This document shows, piece by piece, positions 1-5,669 of a stretch of 23,940 nucleotides of DNA (the first letter of the stretch is position 1; each line of letters opens with the position of its first letter). The position numbers and the translations under genes are program-made. Source of the DNA: Janthinobacterium sp. (GTDB taxonomy: Bacteria; Pseudomonadota; Gammaproteobacteria; Burkholderiales; Burkholderiaceae_D). The stretch lies in contig DMYQ01000021.1 of the NCBI GenBank assembly GCA_003482555.1, positions 19,161-43,100 on the forward strand. The letters run 5' to 3'. The notes beneath the pieces were generated by a model. That model worked only from the letters and a program-made list of their open reading frames with translations. It ran no database searches and was not told where the DNA came from.

Positions 1-139
1 GGGCGCGCTGGTGGCGCTCGCGACGCCGGCGCGCCAGGCGCCGCCGGCGCCGGCCGCCAGGCGCGCCGCGCTGACGGTGGCGGCCAAGCGGGCTGGTTCC
101 GGGCGGACGGCCCAGCGCAAGCGGGAAACCGAACATTAG
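1..139 (+). CDS. C-terminal fragment of an unidentified protein
   Basis: An open frame enters from the left edge (first full codon at base 2) and runs 45 codons to a TAG at 137-139. The visible tail is rich in Ala, Pro and Arg and ends in a basic stretch (RTAQRKRETEH). This looks like a disordered C-terminus. No domain can be recognised and the upstream part lies outside the window, so no function is offered. The reading rests only on an uninterrupted frame with the codon usage expected of a GC-rich genome; it could be chance. Confidence 0.35.
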   Translation, partial: GALVALATPARQAPPAPAARRAALTVAAKRAGSGRTAQRKRETEH

Positions 140-284
140 CCGTTCGCTGCATTGAAATACCAGGACCGGTACACGTGCACAGCCGAGCCGCCGCCGTCGC
201 ACACCAGATGCCGACCTCGCGCGAAGAACGTCATTGAACGCACCGGGACAGAAGATGGTCAACGATAAAAATGCCGGCACCGCG

Positions 285-338
285 CAATTTTTGGATTGTT
301 GAATAATATTAAAGCATTGCTCTCAATCCAAAAAATTG
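285..338. repeat. AT-rich inverted repeat with a 25-nt loop
   Basis: CAATTTTTGGATTG at 285-298 is mirrored by CAATCCAAAAAATTG at 324-338, differing by a single extra A. The loop contains the stop codon of the minus-strand gene at 309-542, and the right arm lies inside the last codons of that gene. The AT content stands out against the GC-rich surroundings. It could fold in the mRNA as a 3'-end structure, but no T-run follows it as in a normal intrinsic terminator. Confidence 0.6.
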
Positions 339-542
339 TTCTTGCTTTTTTTGTATTTCAGTCGCCGCTTTGTGAAGATCGCGCAAGGCATCGTCGATAT
401 CCCTTTCTGTAAGAGTGCATTCCTCTTGCGTGGCTACGCGTGCCGCCTCGGATGCATCCGTGAGGCGCGCCACCAGATAGGTATTTGCCTTTTTCATTAC
501 TAAATCGGCAAAAATGTACTTGTTCAATTCTTCAGTTTTCAT
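309..542 (-). CDS. small helical protein of unknown function (77 aa)
   Basis: The start chosen is the ATG at 542, giving MKTEELNKYIF..., because an AAAGGA Shine-Dalgarno lies about 7 nt upstream (minus strand); the frame also stays open further upstream to 704. The protein is charged and predicted mainly helical, with a Lys/Gln-rich amphipathic C-terminal helix (HKAATEIQKKQEQFF). It has no signal peptide or membrane segment, so it is probably cytoplasmic. I do not recognise a family. The region is noticeably more AT-rich than its neighbours, which may mean foreign origin. The gene stands alone, and its 3' end overlaps the inverted repeat at 285-338. Confidence 0.6.
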   Translation of the reverse strand: MKTEELNKYIFADLVMKKANTYLVARLTDASEAARVATQEECTLTERDIDDALRDLHKAATEIQKKQEQFFGLRAML

Positions 543-975
543 TGTTGATCCTTTATTTTGGAGACTGCGCGGATGAGCAGCCAGGTATGATATCAAATAC
601 TCAATAACGATGTGTTTCAGCGTTACCCCTATGTTTGCGTCGGCGATGGTGCATGCTTGTGACGTCGCGGTGTCGCAGATGCGTATACCTCGGTGGAATT
701 GCAATGAACGACTATGGTGAACGGAGAGATGCCCTTGCCCATCGCGTTGAGTGGCGCCGGTTGGCTGGTGATTGGCAGGATATCAACTTCGCGTCGCGTC
801 CCTGCGTTCCTGGGCATTTCCTGTAAGGACTTAGCCAGATACTGTAGGCTTGGGCAATGGATTTAGTCTGATACTCGTCAAGGACGGCGCGGTGCCGATT
901 TGCGACAGTAGCGACTGGCGCTCCGCGCACGCGGCGGGGCGTCGTGGCATCAACCGCCAGGCAAGGAGGTTTGAT
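543..975. other. 433-bp stretch without a convincing gene
   Basis: Short frames exist on both strands here, for example a 40-codon plus frame from the ATG at 704, but none has a ribosome binding site, a recognisable domain or consistent codon bias. Regulatory signals for the divergent genes at 309-542 (minus) and 976-1482 (plus) must lie here. I could not place a convincing -35/-10 pair for either. Confidence 0.4.
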
Positions 976-1482
976 ATGGCAGTCACGATAGAGACGGTGG
1001 CTCGGCCGCTGTCGGTCGGCGCGCCCGGCGCGGCCGAATGCAATGGTTCGTACCGCGCCGACGGTATGGGCCCGCTTGAAACGACGGTCCAGGCGGCGCT
1101 GGCGGGATTGCCGGCCTGTGCGCTGGAGCAACGTGTCAGCCAATTGGAAGCGCAGGTGGCGCAATTGCTGGCGCGGCTGGACGGGCAGTCGTGCGCGCCG
1201 GCTCCGCCCGAGCTGACAATTGAGCGCATCGACAACGGTGCCGTGAACCTGATCGGGACGCATTTTTCGCCGAACGGCAAGGTCACGATCAGGATCGAGG
1301 CGTATTCCGGCGATCACAGCGCACTGAGCCTGCAAGCGGACGGCGAGGGTAATTTCAGGGCCCTGTTCCGCGATCCCTTGGTCAATGTCGGTTCCTCCGT
1401 GTTGGTGGACGCGGCCGATGAAGCGCGCGCCGACCGGCAAGCCTGGAATGGCACGATGTGCACAGGCAAGCAAACAATGTGA
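976..1482 (+). CDS. hypothetical protein with coiled coil and Ig-like beta domain (168 aa)
   Basis: The start is the ATG at 976, preceded by a textbook AAGGAGG at 963-969 with 6 nt spacing; the frame is open upstream but lacks such a site. Residues about 49-69 form a heptad-like helix (LEQRVSQLEAQVAQLLARLDG region). Residues about 78-150 have the alternating pattern of a small beta-sandwich: a V-x-L-x-G-x-x-F start, then NGKVTI, then a GNF turn and a V-L-V-D-A strand. This resembles Ig-like or IPT-like domains, but the assignment is by pattern only. No signal peptide is seen. A strong intrinsic terminator follows 20 nt after the stop, so the gene is probably monocistronic. Function unknown. 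Confidence 0.75.
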   Translation: MAVTIETVARPLSVGAPGAAECNGSYRADGMGPLETTVQAALAGLPACALEQRVSQLEAQVAQLLARLDGQSCAPAPPELTIERIDNGAVNLIGTHFSPNGKVTIRIEAYSGDHSALSLQADGEGNFRALFRDPLVNVGSSVLVDAADEARADRQAWNGTMCTGKQTM

Positions 1483-1502
1483 GTGCCCGTCCTTTCCGAA
1501 AC

Positions 1503-1525
1503 GCTCCCGGGGGAGCATTTTTTTT
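1503..1525 (+). terminator. intrinsic terminator after the 976-1482 gene
   Basis: GCTCC (1503-1507), a CGGG loop and GGAGC (1512-1516) form a short GC-rich hairpin followed by A and eight Ts (1518-1525). It lies 20 nt after the stop of the upstream gene and separates it from the FNR-type promoter region. Confidence 0.85.
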
Positions 1526-1545
1526 GCTTGCGGCGCCGGATCGGT

Positions 1546-1559
1546 TCGATCGATATCAA
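1546..1559. promoter_or_regulatory. near-perfect FNR/ANR box, distal
   Basis: TCGAT-CGAT-ATCAA matches 9 of 10 defined positions of the FNR/CRP-family consensus TTGAT-N4-ATCAA. Its centre (1552.5) is 31 bp, about three helical turns, upstream of the perfect box at 1577-1590. With the start site inferred from that box, this one is centred near -72.5. Confidence 0.55.
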
Positions 1560-1576
1560 TGACTTAATGGGGAAAT

Positions 1577-1590
1577 TTGATGTACATCAA
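1577..1590. promoter_or_regulatory. perfect FNR/ANR box
   Basis: TTGAT-GTAC-ATCAA is an exact match to the FNR consensus and sits in a 16-bp perfect palindrome, TTTGATGTACATCAAA (1576-1591). The centre is 1583.5. A -10-like TAGACT lies at 1613-1618, exactly where the -10 element should be if this box is centred at -41.5 (start site about 1625). This is class II activation geometry, so the downstream gene is probably induced when oxygen is low. A Dnr/CRP-type relative could also bind. Confidence 0.85.
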
Positions 1591-1612
1591 ATACTTTTGG
1601 TGGCGCCGCCCC

Positions 1613-1618
1613 TAGACT
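1613..1618 (+). promoter_or_regulatory. candidate -10 element of the FNR-dependent promoter
   Basis: TAGACT matches TATAAT at 4 of 6 positions. It was chosen for its position relative to the FNR box, not its strength; there is no good -35, as expected at class II FNR promoters. The inferred start of transcription is near 1625, giving a 5' leader of about 39 nt. Confidence 0.55.
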
Positions 1619-1663
1619 CGGTTTTCCCATTCGAGCAAGTTCTTATTTTTGAGGAAATAGATT

Positions 1664-2047
1664 ATGTCGTTTAACCATGTTGTTGTATGGATGGACCATG
1701 CCGAAGCCCACGTGATTCACTTCAATCCGGAAGCCGCCGAAAGCGAAGTCATCAAGACACATTCGAAGCATCCCCACCTGCATACCAAGTCCGGCGTTGC
1801 CGGTAGCGGCCATGCGGCCGAAAGCGCGCAGTATTTTGATGCCGTCGCCGACGCCGTCAAGGGTTCGCTGGAAATTCTGATCGTCGGGCCTGGCTCGGAA
1901 AAGTCCGCCTTCCTCAAGCATCTGAGCAGGCATCAAGCCGACCTGGCCGACAAAGTGCTCAGCGTCGAAACCGTCGACCACCCCAGCGACGGCCAATTGC
2001 TCGCTTACGCCCGTAAATATTTCTTGCGCGCCGACCGCATGCGTTAA
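1664..2047 (+). CDS. eRF1-like 'translational machinery protein' (127 aa)
   Basis: The ATG at 1664 follows GAGGA at 1651-1655 with 8 nt spacing. The sequence (MSFNHVVVWMDHAEAHVI, then THSKHPHLHTKSG, then EILIVGPGSEK, then VETVDHPSDGQLLAYARKYF) matches from memory a conserved proteobacterial family annotated 'translational machinery protein', which has the fold pattern of eRF1/pelota domains (bacterial baeRF-like proteins). The His-rich segment at about residues 33-40 is typical. No signal peptide or membrane segment is seen. Its biochemical role is not established to my knowledge; a link to ribosome rescue or hibernation is inference. It is the first gene after the FNR-type promoter and lies 155 bp before atpD with no clear terminator between, so read-through into the ATPase operon is possible. 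Confidence 0.85.
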   Translation: MSFNHVVVWMDHAEAHVIHFNPEAAESEVIKTHSKHPHLHTKSGVAGSGHAAESAQYFDAVADAVKGSLEILIVGPGSEKSAFLKHLSRHQADLADKVLSVETVDHPSDGQLLAYARKYFLRADRMR

Positions 2048-2112
2048 ACGCGCCCGGCGCAAGGACGGCGTACTGGTCTTTAATGTGTTGTCCTGACATT
2101 GCAACATATCCC

Positions 2113-2145
2113 TGTCACGGTGCGCGCTACGCCTATGCCACGGTG
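2113..2145. repeat. direct repeat TG(T/C)CACGGTG upstream of atpD
   Basis: TGTCACGGTG (2113-2122) and TGCCACGGTG (2136-2145) are 10-bp repeats with one mismatch, spaced 23 bp start to start (about two helical turns). They sit 48-90 bp ahead of the atpD start region and could be a regulator binding site for the N-ATPase operon. No matching regulator is recognised. Confidence 0.4.
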
Positions 2146-2182
2146 TCACTTTGTATACATTGAACTTTTCAATCGCGATAAC

Positions 2183-2210
2183 AGGACTAGGCATGACTGA
2201 GCATGACTGA
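2183..2210 (+). promoter_or_regulatory. atpD translation start region with duplicated 10-mer and 5-codon mini-ORF
   Basis: GCATGACTGA occurs twice in tandem (2191-2200, 2201-2210), giving two in-sequence ATGs. The first (2193) encodes only M-T-E-H-D and stops at a TGA (2208-2210) that lies inside the start of atpD. The second (2203) starts atpD. The only Shine-Dalgarno-like sequence, AGGA at 2183-2186, is 6 nt from the mini-ORF ATG but 16 nt from the atpD ATG. Ribosomes may load on the mini-ORF and re-initiate at atpD, or the duplication may simply have displaced the start. Confidence 0.6.
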
Positions 2211-3630
2211 GGACTTGGGCGCGGCGAACCTAGGCGTGATCGTCGCCGTGCGCGGCAGCGTGGTCGACGTCCGCTTCGCGACCCGCTTGCCGCCGATATA
2301 TTCGCTGTTGCGCGCCGGCGCAGACGGCCAGGTTGCCATCGAGGTGCTGGCCCAGCTCGACGAAGGGCGCGTGCGCGGCATCGCCCTGACGCCGACCCAG
2401 GGATTGGCGCGCGGCCAGTCGGTGCGCGACACGGGCGGGCCCTTGCTGGCACCCGTGGGCCAGGCCATTCTCGGGCGCATGTTCGACGTCTTTGGCAACG
2501 CCATCGACCGCCAGCCGACTCCCGCGCCCTTGCAGTGGCGTTCCGTGCACGCGGCGCCGCCGCCGCTGGCGCGCCGCTCCACCAAGTCGGAAATTTTTGA
2601 GACCGGCATCAAGGCGATCGACGTGTTGATGCCGCTGGAGCGGGGCGGCAAGGCCGGCCTGTTCGGCGGCGCCGGGGTCGGCAAGACCGTGCTGCTGACC
2701 GAGATGATCCACAATATGGTTGGCAGCCAGAAGGGAGTGAGCATCTTTTGCGGAATCGGCGAGCGCTGCCGCGAAGCCGAGGAATTGCACCGCGACATGA
2801 GCGAAGCGGGCGTGCTGCCGAATATGGTGATGGTGTTTGGCCAGATGAACGAGCCGCCCGGCAGCCGCTTCCGGGTCGGCCACGCGGCCTTGACCATGGC
2901 CGAATATTTCCGCGACGATCAGAAACGCGACGTCCTTCTATTGATCGACAATATCTTCCGCTTCATCCAGGCCGGCTCGGAAGTGTCCGGCCTGATGGGC
3001 CAGATGCCGTCGCGGCTGGGCTATCAGCCGACCATGGGCACCGAGCTGTCCAGTTTGCAAGAGCGCATCGCCAACACCGACAGCGGCGCCATCACCTCGA
3101 TCCAGGCCGTCTACGTGCCGGCCGACGATTTCACCGATCCGGCCGCCGTGCATGCCTTTTCGCACCTGTCGGCCTCGATCGTGCTGTCGCGCAAGCGCGC
3201 CGCCGAGGGCTTGTTTCCAGCCGTCGACCCACTGCAGTCGAACTCCAAGATGGCCACGCCCGGCGTGGTTGGCGAGCGCCACTATGGACTGGCACAGGAA
3301 ATCCGCGCCACCCTGGCCCAATACGCGGAACTCAAGGACATCATCGCCATGCTGGGCCTGGAACAACTCTCGCCGCCAGACCACAGGGTGGTGGCGCGCG
3401 CGCGCCGGCTGGAGCGCTTCCTGACGCAGCCGTTTTTCACCACCGAGCAATTTACCGGCATGAAGGGCAAGTTCGTCAGCCTGGCCGACGCGCTCGACGG
3501 CTGCGAACGCATCTTGCGCGACGAGTTCAAGGATTGCCCGGAAAGCGCGCTGTACATGATCGGTGCCATCGGCGAAGCGAAGTGGACGCCGGTTGCCGAG
3601 CCGGCGGCCGGTGCCGCCATTCACGCATAG
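2203..3630 (+). CDS. atpD: N-ATPase catalytic subunit beta
   Basis: This is the nucleotide-binding catalytic subunit of an N-type rotary ATPase, in the cytoplasmic head. The 475-aa length is normal for beta. Visible elements are the P-loop GGAGVGKT (155-162), the GER motif with catalytic Glu187, the Walker B region LLLIDNIFRF (about 246-255) and the SRLGYQPTMGTELSSLQER block. The segment that reads DELSEED in ordinary F-type beta subunits is EQLSPPD here (387-393), with fewer acidic residues and two prolines. It is the first gene of atpDCQRBEFAG, the N-ATPase gene order in which beta and epsilon come first. See 2183-2210 for its unusual start. Confidence 0.96.
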   Translation: MTEDLGAANLGVIVAVRGSVVDVRFATRLPPIYSLLRAGADGQVAIEVLAQLDEGRVRGIALTPTQGLARGQSVRDTGGPLLAPVGQAILGRMFDVFGNAIDRQPTPAPLQWRSVHAAPPPLARRSTKSEIFETGIKAIDVLMPLERGGKAGLFGGAGVGKTVLLTEMIHNMVGSQKGVSIFCGIGERCREAEELHRDMSEAGVLPNMVMVFGQMNEPPGSRFRVGHAALTMAEYFRDDQKRDVLLLIDNIFRFIQAGSEVSGLMGQMPSRLGYQPTMGTELSSLQERIANTDSGAITSIQAVYVPADDFTDPAAVHAFSHLSASIVLSRKRAAEGLFPAVDPLQSNSKMATPGVVGERHYGLAQEIRATLAQYAELKDIIAMLGLEQLSPPDHRVVARARRLERFLTQPFFTTEQFTGMKGKFVSLADALDGCERILRDEFKDCPESALYMIGAIGEAKWTPVAEPAAGAAIHA

Positions 3631-3637
3631 GCTCACC

Positions 3638-4039
3638 ATGTCCACCCTGATGCAATTGAAAGTGGCCCTGCCTTACCAGATTTTCGCCGACATCGCCGGG
3701 GTCGCGCGCATCGTCGCCGAAACTCGCGAAGGCTCGTTCGGCATCTTGCCGCTGCGGCGCGACTGCGTGGCGGCGCTGGCGCCCGGCATCCTCACCTATC
3801 AGGTCGAGGGCCGGGAAGACGCTTATGTGGCCGTCGACGAAGGCGTGCTGGTAAAGACTGGCGCCCAGGTATTCGTGTCGGTGCGCAACGCCATCGGCGG
3901 CGCGGATCTGGCCCGCCTGCGGGCCGCCGTGGAGAGCGAGTTCTTGACGCTGGACGAGCGCGAACGCGATGTGCGCGCCGCCCTGGCCAAGCTGGAAAGC
4001 GGCTTCCTGCACCGTTTCGCTTCCCTGCGCCATGAATAA
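3638..4039 (+). CDS. atpC: N-ATPase subunit epsilon
   Basis: The 133-aa protein starts at the ATG at 3638, 7 nt after the atpD stop; the longer in-frame extension would overlap atpD and is not needed. It has the N-terminal beta-sandwich pattern of epsilon subunits (LKVALPYQIF, then EGSFGILPLRRDCVAALAPG, matching the usual G-x-x-GILPxH block) and a C-terminal helical part. In the enzyme, epsilon joins gamma to the c-ring and can restrain ATP hydrolysis. The Shine-Dalgarno is weak, so translation is probably coupled to atpD. The last 8 bases overlap atpQ. Confidence 0.93.
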   Translation: MSTLMQLKVALPYQIFADIAGVARIVAETREGSFGILPLRRDCVAALAPGILTYQVEGREDAYVAVDEGVLVKTGAQVFVSVRNAIGGADLARLRAAVESEFLTLDERERDVRAALAKLESGFLHRFASLRHE

Positions 4040-4409
4040 GGATGTCGACGAGGAGGGCTGCAAAGGTGCCGGCGACGAGCGGCGCAACGGTGCGGCGCCG
4101 GCCGGTGCGCCCGGCATGGCGCACCAGGTGGGCGTCAAGGCGGCGCGCAAGCTGAAAGCGCGCAAAAAGGGCGCACGGGGCGTCTGGTTCGGCCTGGGCA
4201 TGATGGGATTGATCGGCTGGTCGGTGGTGGTGCCGACCCTGGCCGGCGCGGCCCTCGGCCACTGGATCGAGGCCCACTATCCGGGCAAGCACGGCTGGAC
4301 GCTGGCCTTGCTGGTGGGCGGACTGGCGCTGGGCTGCATGAACGCATGGCATTGGGTCGCCAAGGAAGAGCGGGCGATACGCGAGGAACAGGAGGATGTG
4401 GATGAATGA
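4032..4409 (+). CDS. atpQ: N-ATPase accessory membrane protein AtpQ (AtpI/AtpZ-like)
   Basis: The 125-aa protein starts at the ATG at 4032, overlapping the end of atpC by 8 nt with no Shine-Dalgarno, which suggests translational coupling. About 45 hydrophilic, basic residues come first. Two membrane helices follow (about 51-77, GVWFGLGMMGLIGWSVVVPT; and about 89-108), then an acidic tail. The arrangement and the G-x-W-x-x-x-x-P pattern match the AtpI/AtpZ-like protein found only in N-ATPase operons, thought to help c-ring assembly or cation supply. The function is inferred from family and position. Confidence 0.85.
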   Translation: MNKDVDEEGCKGAGDERRNGAAPAGAPGMAHQVGVKAARKLKARKKGARGVWFGLGMMGLIGWSVVVPTLAGAALGHWIEAHYPGKHGWTLALLVGGLALGCMNAWHWVAKEERAIREEQEDVDE

Positions 4410-4692
4410 AACGATGACATGGGGGCTGGCCGGCTTGGCGGGCGCCGCGCTGGGCGCGCTGTTCTTTGGCGGCCTGTGGTGGACGGTGCGGCGCGGCCTG
4501 GCTTCGTCGCAACCGGCGCTGTGGCTGTTCGGCAGCCTGTTGCTGCGCATGGGCGCGACGCTGGCCGGCTTTTACGCTGTCGGCGGCGGCGACTGGCGGC
4601 GCCTGCTGGCCTGCCTGCTCGGCTTTGTCGCGGCGCGCCTGTTGGCGCTGCGACTTGGCGCCCCGCAGCGGGAGGCCGTCCATGCCGCTTAG
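4402..4692 (+). CDS. atpR: N-ATPase accessory membrane protein AtpR
   Basis: The start at 4402 is preferred over the in-frame ATG at 4396 because AGGAGG at 4390-4395 is 6 nt from 4402 and directly abuts 4396. The 96-aa product has three predicted membrane helices (about 6-28, 40-60 and 68-86). Two arginines lie within or near hydrophobic helices: Arg49 in LLLRMGATL and Arg79 in GFVAARLLALR. Membrane-buried arginines are a noted feature of AtpR and have been suggested to pair with the c-subunit carboxylates during ring assembly. The gene overlaps atpQ by 8 nt and atpB by 11 nt. AtpR occurs only with N-ATPases. Confidence 0.88.
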   Translation: MNETMTWGLAGLAGAALGALFFGGLWWTVRRGLASSQPALWLFGSLLLRMGATLAGFYAVGGGDWRRLLACLLGFVAARLLALRLGAPQREAVHAA

Positions 4693-5392
4693 CCCGGACG
4701 AAATCATTTACTGGCAGCACGGTTTTCTGAAGCTGAACGCCACCATCGTCTACACCTGGGTGCTGATGCTGACCATGCTGCTCGGTTCGGCCCTGGTCAC
4801 GCGCCGGCTGGCGACCGGCTTGCGGCGCTCGCGCTGGCAAAACCTGCTGGAAATTGTCGTCGCCGGGATCAATCAGCAGATCGCCGAAGCGGGCTTGTCC
4901 GCGCCGCAAAAATATCTGGGCTTCCTCGGCACCCTGTTCCTGTTCGTCGCCATGGCCGCCCTGGGCACCGTCATTCCCGGCTTCCAGCCGCCCACCGGCT
5001 CGCTCTCCACCACGGTGGCGCTGGCCCTGTGCGTGTTCGTCGCCGTGCCCCTGTTCGGCATCGCCGACCAGGGCGTGAAAGGTTATCTGGCGTCTTATCT
5101 GGAGCCGACCTGGATCATGCTGCCGTTTAATCTGATCAGCGAACTGTCGCGCACCCTGGCGCTGGCCATCCGCCTGTTCGGCAACATGATGAGCGGCGCC
5201 ATGATCATCGGCATCCTGCTGACCATCACGCCCTTCATCTTTCCGCTCTTCATGACCATGCTGGGACTGCTCACCGGCATGGTGCAAGCCTATATTTTCA
5301 GCATCCTGGCCGCGGTCTACATCGCGGCCGCCACGCGCGTGCGCGAGGCTACCCCCACACCACCATCAATCGAAGGACACCCCCATGGATAG
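4682..5392 (+). CDS. atpB: N-ATPase membrane subunit a
   Basis: The start is the ATG at 4682, with GGGAGG at 4670-4675 (6 nt spacing), giving 236 aa. Upstream in-frame codons overlap atpR and are rejected. The product is a polytopic membrane protein with about five helices. The essential stator arginine is present at Arg164 in LALAIRLFGNMMSG, which faces the c-ring and drives ion exchange. The N-terminal SPDEIIYWQHGFLKLNATIV segment is typical of N-ATPase subunit a. The C-terminus is short and hydrophilic. Its last 8 bases overlap atpE. Confidence 0.95.
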   Translation: MPLSPDEIIYWQHGFLKLNATIVYTWVLMLTMLLGSALVTRRLATGLRRSRWQNLLEIVVAGINQQIAEAGLSAPQKYLGFLGTLFLFVAMAALGTVIPGFQPPTGSLSTTVALALCVFVAVPLFGIADQGVKGYLASYLEPTWIMLPFNLISELSRTLALAIRLFGNMMSGAMIIGILLTITPFIFPLFMTMLGLLTGMVQAYIFSILAAVYIAAATRVREATPTPPSIEGHPHG

Positions 5393-5666
5393 CGCCACCG
5401 TCATCGCAATCGCTTCTATCGTCACCGCCGGCATGACCACGGGCATAGGCTGCATCGGGCCGGCGCTCAGCGAGGGGCGCGCCGTCGCCACCGCCTTGAC
5501 GGCGCTGGCGCAGCAGCCGGACGCCTCCGCCACCATCACGCGCACCCTGTTCGTCGGCCTGGCCATGATCGAGTCGACCGCGATTTACTGCTTCGTCGTG
5601 TCGATGATCCTGATTTTCGCGAACCCGTTCTGGAACCACATGCTCAGCCAGACGGCGGGAAAGTAA
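5385..5666 (+). CDS. atpE: N-ATPase rotor subunit c
   Basis: This 93-aa two-helix proteolipid forms the membrane rotor ring. GAAGGA at 5371-5376, 8 nt upstream, is among the best ribosome binding sites in the operon, fitting the many copies of c needed. Helix 1 carries Glu30 (GPALSEGRAV) where the Na+-ATPase of Ilyobacter has Gln32. Helix 2 carries Glu63-Ser64-Thr65 and Tyr68 (MIESTAIY), matching Glu65-Ser66-Thr67 and Tyr70. This is a two-carboxylate version of the Na+ ligand set. Sequence alone does not settle the coupling ion: N-ATPases were predicted to pump Na+, yet the Burkholderia pseudomallei N-ATPase c-ring was reported to be a proton-specific 17-mer. Confidence 0.95.
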   Translation: MDSATVIAIASIVTAGMTTGIGCIGPALSEGRAVATALTALAQQPDASATITRTLFVGLAMIESTAIYCFVVSMILIFANPFWNHMLSQTAGK

Positions 5667-5669
5667 GCC

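Noticed and set aside
704..826. Possible 40-codon plus-strand gene starting at the ATG at 704
   Set aside because: No ribosome binding site, no recognisable domain, and competing frames of similar length on the other strand.
712..1518. Long minus-strand open frame opposite the 976-1482 gene
   Set aside because: It is the antisense of a gene with a perfect ribosome binding site and terminator. Its product is Arg/Gln-rich without any domain, as expected of GC-rich shadow frames.
2154..2182. Possible sigma70 promoter just before atpD (TATACA at 2154-2159, GATAAC at 2177-2182)
   Set aside because: Neither hexamer has a fitting -35 at 15-19 bp with acceptable sequence. TTGAA-CTT-TTCAA nearby is a short inverted repeat but has the wrong spacing for an FNR box.
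4277..5287. Long minus-strand open frame across atpQ-atpB
   Set aside because: Antisense shadow of four well-supported ATPase genes; the product is His/Gln/Arg-rich without pattern.
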